From Tumebacillus_A lipolyticus (lineage in GTDB: Bacteria > Bacillota > Bacilli > Tumebacillales > Tumebacillaceae), in the NCBI RefSeq assembly GCF_042682745.1, contig NZ_JBHUIO010000005.1, forward strand, positions 434,001 to 498,000: DNA of 64,000 nt, given 5' to 3'. Shown piece after piece: positions 31,970 through 40,776 of this stretch. A program made the position numbers and the translations under genes. Positions within the stretch are counted from its first letter, which is position 1, and every line of letters begins with the position of its first letter. The notes under the pieces were generated by a model that saw only the letters and a program-made list of their open reading frames with translations, was not told where the DNA came from and made no database searches.

Positions 31970-32563
31970 TCACAAAGTAAATGGGCATTTCTGTAAGCCG
32001 TGCTTCGTACAGTACAAATACAGATTTCCTCCGCCCCGCAACATCGGCAAACGAAATGCAGCACTTTGTTCCGGGTACAAGCGGTTCAGCAGCACACGGT
32101 CGTCATGTACATAGGCAGCAAAAACGATGTAATGATCTCTTCTCATTTCATGATTCAATGTGACATAGTAGTCTGTATCGATTTCCTCCACCGACACCTC
32201 ATGCCCTTCCGTTTGCGGAATCGGTGTCAGTGGGTGCAGTCGGCGTCCACAGCAAGAAATCGTTGCCTTTCCCGTGCTCGTAAGAATATTGCTACAGGTA
32301 GAGCATACGTAAAACTTCATTCTGTCGATCTTGCCCACATCTGGCCGGTTTGGGCTTAGTTCTCCTTGCAGCAACTTGAGAAGATCCGCGCCGAGCACTG
32401 TGGAAAGTTCCTCCCAAAGTGTAACATCCGGGCATCCCAAGCCGCACTCCCATTTTGAAACGGTCTTATTGCTGATGTTGAGCCGATCTGCAACCTGTTG
32501 TTGGGTCATGCCCTTTTCTTTTCGCAGTTGCAAAATCAACCGTCCAACTTTTGAACAATCCAT
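31970..32563 (-). CDS. XRE-family regulator with Cys-rich C-terminal domain
   Basis: The 197-aa protein has a canonical XRE helix-turn-helix in residues 5-60 ('LILQLRKEKGMTQQQVADRLNISNKTVSKWECGLGCPD'). A second domain begins with 'FYVCSTCSNILTSTGKATISCCGRRLHPL', where four cysteines resemble a rubredoxin/desulforedoxin-like metal site. It continues with 'DTDYYVTLNHEMRRDHYIVFAAYV' and ends in 'YCTKHGL'. The beta-rich tail looks superoxide-reductase-like. It could sense metal or redox state. AAGGAGG stands 6 nt before the ATG at 32563. The AAA/vWA gene lies only 48 nt upstream on the same strand, so the regulator may belong to that cassette. Confidence 0.8.
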   Translation of the reverse strand: MDCSKVGRLILQLRKEKGMTQQQVADRLNISNKTVSKWECGLGCPDVTLWEELSTVLGADLLKLLQGELSPNRPDVGKIDRMKFYVCSTCSNILTSTGKATISCCGRRLHPLTPIPQTEGHEVSVEEIDTDYYVTLNHEMRRDHYIVFAAYVHDDRVLLNRLYPEQSAAFRLPMLRGGGNLYLYCTKHGLQKCPFTL

Positions 32564-32611
32564 CATATCCCTCCTTTTCTGCCGAACATAGCCGAACATC
32601 ATAGAAAAAGT

Positions 32612-34663
32612 TTATAGGTACTTGGCGATCATTTGCACCAACCGAGCCGGAAGTTGCCCTAAATCGGTAATATCGATAAACCTGTCCTGACCGTAAATCT
32701 CGCAGATGGTCTCTTTATCCTGCCCGATCGCAGCCGCCAGAAAGAGAATCCCTTGGCGGCTGTAATCACGGATGACCTGTTTCATATCGTCCATCGCAGC
32801 ACTGCCGGTATAATCTGGCATCGCCTTGGGCTGCCCATCGCTAAGGCTGATCAGCAGCTTCGTCATTTGGGGCGCTTTTGCCAACTTTTCGGCTAAAATC
32901 CGCAGAGCCATTCCGTCTCGGTTGTTGCTGATGCTTTGAATGGCCATCAGTGCGTATTTATCGTTCAGCCCCCGCTCCTCCCAGTCGATATAGGAGTACA
33001 GAGACATTTTTTCCTTTGGGGAGCGGTCGGCCGTATCTCCGTAAATCAGAACTGGGATGCCGCAACTCTCGCAGAACTCATAGACGGCAACAGCAGCCTG
33101 TTTCGCCGCCTCCAGTCGCCCAAAAGCGTTCATCGACGCCGATTGGTCAATGCGCAGGGCAACCGCCAATGATGGTTCTTCCGTGGGTGGTTGTTTTTTG
33201 GAAAAATGGCGATAATCCGGGGATGCCACTTTTTCAGCATGAAACCTTGTGCCATACACACGATTTGGGGAAAATTCCAGCGAAACCTCATGCTCCAACA
33301 GCGGTTCGGTTTTTCGTGTCAGTTCCCGGATGACCGGCATAAGAGTGGAAACAATCTGCTGGTATTCCTCCCGGTGAGCCGGAGTGGCTTCCGGGCGATG
33401 GACGATCATGCCCACCTTTTCATGAGCAGAGCCTTTGACTGCCTCCCGCGCCTGCTGGTTTAAGTGCTTGCGAAAGGTCCTCTTTTCTTCTTCCAGCTTG
33501 GCCTGATCTTCCGGCTGCAGATCATGATACATAGGCGTCCCATCTTCGCCGGTGTCCTTGCTCTGTGTTGCTGTGGTGGTTTCTGACGACCTGGTGGAAT
33601 GCCCTTCACTGTCAGGAGACTTCCTCAGAGCAACTGCCAGCGGGGTATTTGTATCAGGTGTGGAAAGCTCCGTTTCAAAAGTCCCGTCCGCCCGAAGTTC
33701 CAACACGTCTCCGTCGCTTTCGCCGCCACGATGGCGAGCGACATCCTCCAAAGCTGCCAGCAGCTCCTGCTGGGACAACGCTTGCTCTAACAGGATGATT
33801 TCAGCCGGGTCGGTCGTGATTTTGTAGATGACTTTGTGATAGAGAGATTCGATCGTATCCGCTCCCTGTAAAACTGCGTCTACCCAAAAGAAATAGGAAC
33901 GCATACCGGCTACACCTTTGATGGCGTTTGCTTTGGCAGTTTGATCGAGCAAAACGATCGTCTGAGCAAAGGTGCGCAGTACATCAAGATCATGACAACC
34001 TGTCTTTGCCGCAGCCCGTTCGATCATGACTTCGACAGGGGGCAAATCCATCTTTTCTGTGTGCTGTACCCGATCGCGCAGTGCCTCGTTCAGAGGACGG
34101 CACCCGTTGTATCCCCGGTTGGTGGTGATGATGGCGATAAAATCCGGGTGCCGATGAACAATGCGGGTGGGTAGATTGATGCTGCCATCCGGTTCCAGCG
34201 CCGAATTAAGCGCCATCAGCACCGCCGCATCCCGGATGACGGTTGGCTCTTGAATTTCCAGCAGCCAGCCGTTTTCGTAGGCGCGCACGATTTCGGATGG
34301 GTAATATCTGTATTCCACATTCCCATCCTTATTCCCATCCTCGCCGCCATCCTCCGACAGCACCGGCAGGATGGCACCTAATACATCAGATTTATCCATA
34401 TCTGCGAAACAGGTCACTTTTGTATAGGGCAGGCCAAAATCGGCAGATAGCGCCTTCGCGAGTTGTGTCTTGCCGGAGCCAGCATCGCCCTCCAGCAGAA
34501 TATTGGTAATTTTCATTTCGCCCCGCTCCCAGTTTCGTTTGACCTCGGAGCAGATCCGTCGCTCAGCCTCACTTTCAATATGGGTGATAGGCTTTTTCCA
34601 GACAAGTTTTCTTTCTGCTTCTGTCAACCGTCTGGATGGAGAAAGAAGCCATCTATTTTCCAT
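32612..34663 (-). CDS. AAA+ ATPase fused to a von Willebrand factor A domain
   Basis: The 683-aa protein has a dynein/midasin-type AAA+ domain at about residues 25-290. Its motifs are Walker A 'LLEGDAGSGKTQLAKAL', Walker B-like 'GWLLEIQEP', sensor 1 'AIITTNRGYNGCRPL' and an Arg-finger region 'LRDRVQ'. A charged linker follows, then a C-terminal vWA domain with the MIDAS 'RIDQSASMNAFGR' (about residue 505) and 'SLSDGQPKAMPDYTG'. AAA-vWA pairs such as CobS/CobT, NorQ/NorD or MoxR/vWA remodel or metallate client proteins; here both are in one chain. The start follows the upstream stop by 2 nt (TAGCCATG), so it is coupled to that gene. The client is unknown. Confidence 0.82.
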   Translation of the reverse strand: MENRWLLSPSRRLTEAERKLVWKKPITHIESEAERRICSEVKRNWERGEMKITNILLEGDAGSGKTQLAKALSADFGLPYTKVTCFADMDKSDVLGAILPVLSEDGGEDGNKDGNVEYRYYPSEIVRAYENGWLLEIQEPTVIRDAAVLMALNSALEPDGSINLPTRIVHRHPDFIAIITTNRGYNGCRPLNEALRDRVQHTEKMDLPPVEVMIERAAAKTGCHDLDVLRTFAQTIVLLDQTAKANAIKGVAGMRSYFFWVDAVLQGADTIESLYHKVIYKITTDPAEIILLEQALSQQELLAALEDVARHRGGESDGDVLELRADGTFETELSTPDTNTPLAVALRKSPDSEGHSTRSSETTTATQSKDTGEDGTPMYHDLQPEDQAKLEEEKRTFRKHLNQQAREAVKGSAHEKVGMIVHRPEATPAHREEYQQIVSTLMPVIRELTRKTEPLLEHEVSLEFSPNRVYGTRFHAEKVASPDYRHFSKKQPPTEEPSLAVALRIDQSASMNAFGRLEAAKQAAVAVYEFCESCGIPVLIYGDTADRSPKEKMSLYSYIDWEERGLNDKYALMAIQSISNNRDGMALRILAEKLAKAPQMTKLLISLSDGQPKAMPDYTGSAAMDDMKQVIRDYSRQGILFLAAAIGQDKETICEIYGQDRFIDITDLGQLPARLVQMIAKYL

Positions 34664-34665
34664 GG

Positions 34666-35130
34666 CTAGTAGCACTCCAATTCTTCAAGGATGCGGGTGA
34701 GCGTCCGAAGTCGTTCTCCGGTCAGTTCACCCAAATCGCTCAATGCCTGGGAGAATATTTGAATATCATCGTTAATGTTCGAGTTATCTGTGCAGACAGC
34801 TACCGGTAGAACGCCACCCTGTACGCCCACCCGCTCGATCGTCGGCTTTTCTGGGTCGTATAGCAGCGGCATCCGATATGCCTCTTTGAAATGGAGCAAG
34901 GTGCGGCTTAGCAAGATCATCAGGTCGAATACCTGATGAATGGGCAGCTCTGCATCGATTTCCAGCGATCCTTCCGCATTTTCGCGCCAAAGCTGTGCGG
35001 CAATCTTCATGCTTTTATTTTCTTCCCTCGTAGGTGCGCCCAAAGTCAGCCGCTTGATGTCAGAATGATAAGCATTCCGGCCGTCAATGCGGTCATAGCC
35101 ATCTGCAGTCATCACTATTTTTTCATTCAT
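34666..35130 (-). CDS. Unrecognised protein of the AAA/vWA cassette
   Basis: The 154-aa protein has no motif I can assign with confidence. It has a conserved-looking N-terminus 'VMTADGYDRIDGRNAYHSDIKRLTLG', a helical middle 'LPIHQVFDLMILLSRTLLHFKEAYRMPLLYD', and an acidic helical tail. It is soluble, without membrane segments. The ATG at 35130 is 8 nt after GGAGG, and the stop is 2 nt before the AAA/vWA start. The GIY-YIG-like gene ends 4 nt into this reading region, so all three are tightly packed and probably form one operon. It may be an adaptor or client of the AAA/vWA protein. Confidence 0.7.
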   Translation of the reverse strand: MNEKIVMTADGYDRIDGRNAYHSDIKRLTLGAPTREENKSMKIAAQLWRENAEGSLEIDAELPIHQVFDLMILLSRTLLHFKEAYRMPLLYDPEKPTIERVGVQGGVLPVAVCTDNSNINDDIQIFSQALSDLGELTGERLRTLTRILEELECY

Positions 35131-35471
35131 CTCCAAATCCTCCTTGCCTCTTTGTTATCTGCCAAGCATTGTTCCCGCAATTCTTCTAATTCAGCAGTGT
35201 GATCTTCTTGCGGATCGTCATATTTCAGGATTTTTACTACGGACAGATCAAATCCGCTCTCGCCATATTGACGCCAAAGTTCTTGCAGCCGTTGATTGGG
35301 ATGTCCTCCGGCAGATAGTTTGAAACGAGTGCTGTTAAAATCCGCTTTTGTATCTTTGGAGGCCCCTAAAAATTCTTCACCGGTTGCATGACAGCGAAAA
35401 GAGATCACACCCATTTCAGGACGGCGGTTCTTATATTCCTCTAACAGTTGCCTTTTACGTTTACTATCCAT
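35127..35471 (-). CDS. GIY-YIG-like small nuclease-fold protein
   Basis: The 114-aa protein has an overall pattern of small GIY-YIG-family proteins of Firmicutes: 'KNRRPEMGVISFRCHATGEEFLGASKDTKADFNSTRFKLSAGGHPNQRLQELWRQYGESGF', then 'VVKILKYD' and a Glu-rich C-terminus. The classical GIY and YIG triplets are replaced ('GVISF', 'FLGAS'), so catalytic activity is uncertain. Start ATG 35471 has GAGGTG 6 nt upstream. It heads the cassette and overlaps the next gene by 4 nt. Confidence 0.65.
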   Translation of the reverse strand: MDSKRKRQLLEEYKNRRPEMGVISFRCHATGEEFLGASKDTKADFNSTRFKLSAGGHPNQRLQELWRQYGESGFDLSVVKILKYDDPQEDHTAELEELREQCLADNKEARRIWR

Positions 35472-35679
35472 GGTTCTCACCTCGCGTTCTATTGTAATGT
35501 GACAACTCTACGGGAACAATCCACGCTCCGTAGACAAAACGCAACATAGGCATCGATGTATATTGGGCCGAGCCGAGCAATTTTTATCTTTCCCACTTTT
35601 GCAGAAAATGCCCACTTCGGTGAGCACGCTGCCTTTCGGGTCTACCAGCTCTGTAAAGCAGGCAGTTCATAGAACAAAC

Positions 35680-35715
35680 AAACGCCCTCTTGTCGCATCA
35701 GCAACGAGGGCGTTT
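35680..35715. terminator. Hairpin of uncertain role
   Basis: AAACGCCCTC pairs with GAGGGCGTTT across 16 nt, with no strong T-run on either side. It lies just before the pcrB terminator. Confidence 0.4.
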
Positions 35716-35722
35716 AACTGCA

Positions 35723-35758
35723 ATAAAAAAACCACCGATGTCACATCGGTGGTTTTTT
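35723..35758 (-). terminator. Terminator of pcrB
   Basis: AACCACCGATG/CATCGGTGGTT with a 3-nt loop is followed by TTTTTTATT on the minus strand, directly at the pcrB stop. Confidence 0.9.
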
Positions 35759-36468
35759 CATTTGACCGCGCGGACCGTCTCGCGCAGCACCGTTCGCCAG
35801 TTCTCCGCATAGAGCGCGTTGCCGATGACCAAGGTGTCCGCATGTTCAGCCATCGCGACCGCCTTTTCATAGGAGTCGATCCCGCCCCCGTAAAACAGGT
35901 GGGATCGCCTGGTCGTGCGGGCGACTTCCGCCACGAGATCCGGGTCGCCAAACGTGCCGCTATACTCCAAATAGAGCACCGGCAAGGAGAACAGCGCATC
36001 GGCTGCCGCAGCATAGGAGGCAGCTTCCCGCGGCGTCAAGCTGGTATCTGCCGCGGTGAGCTCGGCCACCGCCGCTTGCGGATTCAAGACGAGATAGCCT
36101 TCGACGAGCACTTTGCTCCAATCGATCCAGCTGCCATATTTTTCGATCGCCTTGGCATGGGCGCCGATCATCCAGGCGGGCGACCCCGCATTGAGCACGA
36201 CGGGGATCGCATAGCCGTCCACCCCATCGACTACGGCGTCTGCAAGGGAGATCTCCTGCCACAGCGGGAGGTTCGGTGCGAGGCGGTGCAAGCGGCCAAG
36301 CAACGCATTGGTGTTCTCATAGGTGATGTCCTGCGTGCCGCCGAGGAAGATCGCATCGGTGCCAGACTCGGCGATCGCCACAAGGGCGTCATCACAGATG
36401 TTGCGGGCCGGATCGAGCTTGACGACATGCCGCCACGCGCGCCAAGGATGGGCGAGAGCGCTCATCAT
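35758..36468 (-). CDS. pcrB: Heptaprenylglyceryl phosphate synthase
   Basis: The 236-aa TIM-barrel protein matches PcrB: 'WRHVVKLDPARNICDDAL', 'GTDAIFLGGTQDITYENT', 'EGYLVLNPQAAVAELT', 'VLYLEYSGTFGDP' and the phosphate-binding 'LFYGGGIDSYEKA' and 'VIGNALYAEN'. It links heptaprenyl diphosphate to glycerol-1-phosphate, a bacterial version of the archaeal lipid step. Two ATGs stand side by side; the first has GGAGG 7 nt upstream. yerC lies 63 nt upstream as in Bacillus, but pcrA and ligA are elsewhere. Confidence 0.93.
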   Translation of the reverse strand: MMSALAHPWRAWRHVVKLDPARNICDDALVAIAESGTDAIFLGGTQDITYENTNALLGRLHRLAPNLPLWQEISLADAVVDGVDGYAIPVVLNAGSPAWMIGAHAKAIEKYGSWIDWSKVLVEGYLVLNPQAAVAELTAADTSLTPREAASYAAAADALFSLPVLYLEYSGTFGDPDLVAEVARTTRRSHLFYGGGIDSYEKAVAMAEHADTLVIGNALYAENWRTVLRETVRAVK

Positions 36469-36531
36469 CCCGATGCCTCCTCTCTGTCATAACAAAACCC
36501 CTGCCATGTCGAAAGCAAGGGTTGTCGGGCG

Positions 36532-36825
36532 TTATTTCGTTTCTAATCGATCGAGCACAACCTTGTAGCCATCCGTTCCGTAGTTGAGACAGCGCTTGAC
36601 CCGCGAGATGGTCGCGGTGCTAGCGCCGGTCTCCGCTTCGATCTGGTTGTACGTCTGGCCTTTGCCAAGCATCCGAGCCACTTCCAGACGTTGGGCGAGC
36701 GATTGCACTTCGTTGACGGTGCACAAGTCATCAAAAAATTGGTAGGCTTCATCGAGAGAGCGCAGTTGGAGGACCGCTTCGAAAAGCTGATCGACCGTTC
36801 TGTCGCGCAGTTTGTCCAGTTGCAT
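36532..36825 (-). CDS. yerC: TrpR-like YerC/YecD family protein
   Basis: The 97-aa protein matches the YerC/YecD family of TrpR-like helix-turn-helix proteins: 'LRSLDEAYQFFDDLCTVNEVQSLAQRLEVARML' and the recognition part 'YNQIEAETGASTATISRVKRCLNYGTDGYK'. Its regulatory target is not established. GGAGGGG precedes the ATG. It sits directly upstream of pcrB, the same gene order as in Bacillus. Confidence 0.92.
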   Translation of the reverse strand: MQLDKLRDRTVDQLFEAVLQLRSLDEAYQFFDDLCTVNEVQSLAQRLEVARMLGKGQTYNQIEAETGASTATISRVKRCLNYGTDGYKVVLDRLETK

Positions 36826-37053
36826 GGGCTTTCCCCTCCAAACACACCAAGTCTATTCGGCTCACAGGCATTACAGCATTGACGCTTTACTCCTGTGACG
36901 CTGACCTATTCGACAGTCTAAATACCGTTTCCTGCTTCTAACCATTCTTTCACATTATCGACGAAGCAGACAGGAAATGCAAGATGCTCCACCGATCGAA
37001 TGCAAAAAATGTGGAGCTGTCGATCAGGGTCGGCGTTTCTCTCCATCGAGTTC

Positions 37054-39228
37054 TCACCGAACTGCCTTCCACTTCTGCTCCTGCACCCACAGGCGCAGTC
37101 CCTCGATGTCCCGCTTGATCTCCGCTTCGATCAACCGCTGAAAATGCAGGGGAAGGTAGCTGCCAAACTTGGTGATCGGGTTGCCGTCCGGCTCGGCGGC
37201 GCGCCCCATCATCATGTACTTCGCCTCCGCTTTGCGCACCAGCACATCGAGCAAAAAGGTGACCAGCTTCTTCGCAGTCCCTTTCGGAATCTCGCCGCCT
37301 TCGATCTGGATCGAAAAGGGAGTTTGTTTCACTTGCCAGGACAGTTCCTGCTCGCGCAGCCAACCGCGCACCAGCGTCGCCAGCGCGCTCTGCCTTCTCG
37401 TTCCCGCAAAGTCGAACAGCGTGAGCGAGCGCGCCCCTTCCTGCAGGACGCGAACCCCCCGCTCAAACCCCTGTCCTTTCGCCAGCATCCGCACCTCCTG
37501 CAAGCGGTGCCAAGCGCGCGGGCTGAGGTACTCATAATCTTCCGCTCCGGTATAGACCTGATAGATCTTCTCCGCGATCTGCGGATGGATCTGTCGCCCG
37601 CTGGACAGCCAGATCGGCCGCTTTCCCTGCAGGGCGGGGACGACGGTGACCAAGCCTCGCCCCGCTTCGACCAGCGTGATCTCCCACATCGCGCCTGCCA
37701 GCAGGATCGTCTCGCCTGCGAGGACGAGCGGGCTCGCCTCAATCGTGCCGACCAAGCGCGTGCCATGCATCACTTTGTACAGCGCGGGCGATTGAAAGAC
37801 CGAATAAAACTCCCGCGAGCGCAGGAGCTTCTCCCCTTTCAGCCCGGGGATGCACACCCCTTCGACCAAGGCGAGCCAATCCTCCTGCAGCATCCAGGTG
37901 ATCAGTTCGCCTGCGCGATCTTCGGCGAGCTCTGCAAACGTGGGGTTGTTCAGCACCTCGTCGAGCAGATCATCCTGAAAGATGCCCTGTCGCTCCGCAA
38001 CGAGGGAAAGCGTCTGATGAAAGAGCAGATCATAAGCGGCACGCCTCGGCTCTGGCGGTTCGATCCATCTGTCAAACAAAAGCTCGGTCACCGCCACCGC
38101 CTGCACCAAGTCCTCCTCTTCGGTCGCGTACATCATCAGGTAGGATGGCGTGCCTTCCCGCCGTCCGGAGCGGCCGAGCCGCTGTTTGAGCGAGGCGACC
38201 GAAAAGGTGGCGTCCAACTGCACGACAAGGTCGAGCGAGCCGATATCGATGCCGAGCTCCAGCGTGTTGGTGCTGACCACGGTGAGCGGGAGCTTGGTGA
38301 TGCGCATCTGCTCCTCGATCCACTCGCGCTCCGCCCGGTCGATCGAGGAGTGATGCGGATAGTAGCGCTTCGCATACAGCGGCCCGCCGAGCTTCTGCCC
38401 CGTTTCGTTCAGCCTGTGCGTCAGCTCTTCCACCTGTCCGCGCGAGTTGCAGAAGAGGATCGTCTTTTTGTCTTTGGTCAGCCCGTAGATGTCCTCGATG
38501 AGCGCTTGCGGCAGCGCGGCGCTCGCTTTGGCAAAAAAGTCTGCCTGCAAAAAAATTTGGCGCTTGCCGTCCGCCGGGTTGAGCACCTCGACTTCGTCAG
38601 GCTGCTCCGCGTGCAGAAAGGACTGCGCGATCTCCGGCGAGCCGATCGTCGCGGAGAGGCCGATCATCACCGGCTGTTGCCGCATGTAGCGGCGCAGTCG
38701 GTGGAGCAAAGAGCGCACCTGCAAACCGCGATCGCTCTCCAAAAAAGCGTGCAGTTCATCGAGGATGATATATTCGACAGCGGAAAACAGCTCCGGCACT
38801 TTTTCCGTCTGGTTGATCAAAAGCGATTCGAGCGATTCTGGCGTGATCTGCAGGATGCCGCTCGGGCTGTTCAGCCAACCGATCTTTTTGCTGCGCGACA
38901 CGTCGCTGTGCCATTTGAGCAACGGGATGTTCAGCGTATCGCTCAGCCGTTCGACCCGCGCGAACTGGTCGTTGATCAGGGCGCGCAGCGGCGAGAGGTA
39001 GAGGACTTTCAGCCCCCCGCTCCCCTCGCTCTTCCCCTGCGCTTCCAAAGCGGAGAGAATCGGCAAAAAAGCCGCCTCCGTCTTACCGGAGGCGGTTCCT
39101 GCCATCAACAGACAATGCCGCTTCTTCAGGATGACCGGGATGGCCGCTTCCTGAATCGGAGTGAACTGCCGCCACTCCATGTCCCAGATTTTCTTTTGTA
39201 TCGATGGGCTGAGCAGTTCAAACGTCAT
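37054..39228 (-). CDS. Lhr-like DEAD/DEAH superfamily 2 helicase
   Basis: The 724-aa helicase has the Q motif 'FTPIQEAAIPVIL', Walker A 'AGTASGKTEAAFLP', motif Ia 'LYLSPLRALINDQF', Ib 'TPESLESLL', the Walker B box 'LDELHAF', motif III 'GLSATIG', motif IV 'ILFCNSRGQVEEL', motif V 'STNTLELGIDIGSLDLVVQL' and motif VI 'QRLGRSGRREG'. The C-terminal 330 residues are an Lhr-core-like winged-helix/beta region, ending in a small domain unique to this group. Such helicases occur with TerB-domain proteins and a DUF2791 ATPase; those genes lie 3.6 kb away at 42.8-45.6 kb. GGAGGAG precedes the ATG. Confidence 0.88.
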   Translation of the reverse strand: MTFELLSPSIQKKIWDMEWRQFTPIQEAAIPVILKKRHCLLMAGTASGKTEAAFLPILSALEAQGKSEGSGGLKVLYLSPLRALINDQFARVERLSDTLNIPLLKWHSDVSRSKKIGWLNSPSGILQITPESLESLLINQTEKVPELFSAVEYIILDELHAFLESDRGLQVRSLLHRLRRYMRQQPVMIGLSATIGSPEIAQSFLHAEQPDEVEVLNPADGKRQIFLQADFFAKASAALPQALIEDIYGLTKDKKTILFCNSRGQVEELTHRLNETGQKLGGPLYAKRYYPHHSSIDRAEREWIEEQMRITKLPLTVVSTNTLELGIDIGSLDLVVQLDATFSVASLKQRLGRSGRREGTPSYLMMYATEEEDLVQAVAVTELLFDRWIEPPEPRRAAYDLLFHQTLSLVAERQGIFQDDLLDEVLNNPTFAELAEDRAGELITWMLQEDWLALVEGVCIPGLKGEKLLRSREFYSVFQSPALYKVMHGTRLVGTIEASPLVLAGETILLAGAMWEITLVEAGRGLVTVVPALQGKRPIWLSSGRQIHPQIAEKIYQVYTGAEDYEYLSPRAWHRLQEVRMLAKGQGFERGVRVLQEGARSLTLFDFAGTRRQSALATLVRGWLREQELSWQVKQTPFSIQIEGGEIPKGTAKKLVTFLLDVLVRKAEAKYMMMGRAAEPDGNPITKFGSYLPLHFQRLIEAEIKRDIEGLRLWVQEQKWKAVR

Positions 39229-39409
39229 GCGTTTCTCCTCCTGTGGGACGAGCGGGCGATCCCCGTCCCGCTGTCTGCGCTCGCACGTTCACCTGCCGAA
39301 AGCAGATCGATCGCGCTGCTGCGCTCGTGTTGTTATCCCTTTCCACATTTTCTCATTCTATCCCTCTTTTTTCGCCCGATCTTTTGCTTCTGTTCGAGCT
39401 GTCCCGCCA

Positions 39410-40714
39410 TCAGATCCCCGCCGTGATCCGCTTCGCCCGCGCGGTCACCTCAGCGATCAGCGCTTGCTCATCCAGCTGCGTCAGCTGGCGATCTCTCATC
39501 AGCACCTTCCCTGCCACGATCGTCGTGTGCACGTCCGCACCGCTTGCGCTGTAGGCGAGCAGGGCGGTCAGATCGTGCGGCGGGCAAAGATGAGCAGCCC
39601 GCATGTCCACCAAGATGATGTCCGCCTGCTTGCCGACGGTGAGCGTGCCGACCTGCTCGTCGAGCGCGAGAACTTTGGCGCCCTCGCTGGTCGCCATCTG
39701 CAGCACTTGCCCGGCCTGGAGCGCGGTCGGATCGAACGCCTTCACCTTTTGCATCCAGGCGGCCGCCTTCATCTCCTCGAACATGTCGAGCGTCGTCGCA
39801 CTTCCCGGCCCGTCTGTGCCCAGACCGACGGTGAGGCCCGCCCGCAAAAACTCGCCGATCGGGGCGATGCCACAGCCCAGCTTCAGGTTGGAGATCGGAT
39901 TGTGAGCGATGCCGCCGCGGAGCCCGACCTTTTTCAAAATCTCGATGTCACCGGGCGTGAGGTGCACGCTGTGCGCGAGGACGACATGGTGATCGAACAG
40001 CCCGACCTCGTGCAGATATTCGGTCGGCGTGCGATCATACTCCCGCCTGATCAGCTCCACCTCTTCGGTCGTCTCCGCCAGATGGATGTGCAGCGGCGCC
40101 CCAAACTCCTCCGCCAAGCTGATCGCCCGTCTTAGGAAGGCTGGCGGACAGGTGTGCGGGCCATGCGGGCCGACCATGACCGAGATGCGACCATCACCCG
40201 CCCCGTTCCACCTCGCCAGCAGTTCCCGCGCTTCCTGAAACCGCACCGCTTCCCCCTCCGGCATGTCGATCAGGCCGCGGGTCAGCACCCCGCGCATCCC
40301 CGAGTCGACGACCGCTTGAGCGACCGCGTTGGTGAACACGTACATGTCGGCAAACGCGGTCGTCCCCGACTTGATCATCTCCACCGTCGCCAGCAGCGTG
40401 CCGAGATAGACGTCCTCCTCTGTCATCCTCGCCTCGGCGGGCCACATCTTTTCGGACAGCCATTCCATCAGGCGCAGATCTTCGGAGAAACCGCGCAGAA
40501 TGCTCATCGCCGCATGGTTGTGGCAGTTGACCAGCCCGGGCATCGCGACCAGCCCGGTCGCATCGATCACCTCGACCGCTCTGGCTCGATCCTCTGCTGA
40601 AACGTCCCCCACGGCGACGATCCTGCCCTGCTCGATCAGCAGGTCCCCTGGCATCGGGACGGCTCGCTCCGCTTCCATCGTCAAAATCATTGCGTTTTCA
40701 ATCAAAAGGCTCAT
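39410..40714 (-). CDS. Amidohydrolase, MTA/SAH or 5'-deoxyadenosine deaminase type
   Basis: The 434-aa protein is a MtaD/DadD-like amidohydrolase. It has the metal site 'PGLVNCHNHAAMSILRG' (about residues 55-71), 'MVGPHGPHTCPP', 'HIHLAETTEEVE', 'VVLAHSVHLTPGD' and 'GTDGPGSATTLDMFEEM', with the catalytic Asp in the last. It probably deaminates 5'-methylthioadenosine, S-adenosylhomocysteine or 5'-deoxyadenosine, by-products of SAM chemistry. AAAGGGG lies before the ATG. The SAM-methyltransferase fusion gene 62 nt upstream would generate SAH, a possible functional link. Confidence 0.9.
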   Translation of the reverse strand: MSLLIENAMILTMEAERAVPMPGDLLIEQGRIVAVGDVSAEDRARAVEVIDATGLVAMPGLVNCHNHAAMSILRGFSEDLRLMEWLSEKMWPAEARMTEEDVYLGTLLATVEMIKSGTTAFADMYVFTNAVAQAVVDSGMRGVLTRGLIDMPEGEAVRFQEARELLARWNGAGDGRISVMVGPHGPHTCPPAFLRRAISLAEEFGAPLHIHLAETTEEVELIRREYDRTPTEYLHEVGLFDHHVVLAHSVHLTPGDIEILKKVGLRGGIAHNPISNLKLGCGIAPIGEFLRAGLTVGLGTDGPGSATTLDMFEEMKAAAWMQKVKAFDPTALQAGQVLQMATSEGAKVLALDEQVGTLTVGKQADIILVDMRAAHLCPPHDLTALLAYSASGADVHTTIVAGKVLMRDRQLTQLDEQALIAEVTARAKRITAGI

Positions 40715-40776
40715 GAAAATTACCCCTTTCGGAAATTGTTCATGAGCCTATCGTAACGGTTGACGCTACGTAAACC

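Noticed and set aside
31632..35760. Integration of the 32-35.5 kb cassette at tRNA-Pro
   Set aside because: I found no second copy of the tRNA 3' end near 35.5 kb and no integrase, so an attachment-site claim is not supported.
37000..39426. 808-codon open frame on the plus strand opposite the helicase
   Set aside because: The sense strand encodes an unmistakable SF2 helicase; the antisense product is Arg/His/Gln-rich nonsense.
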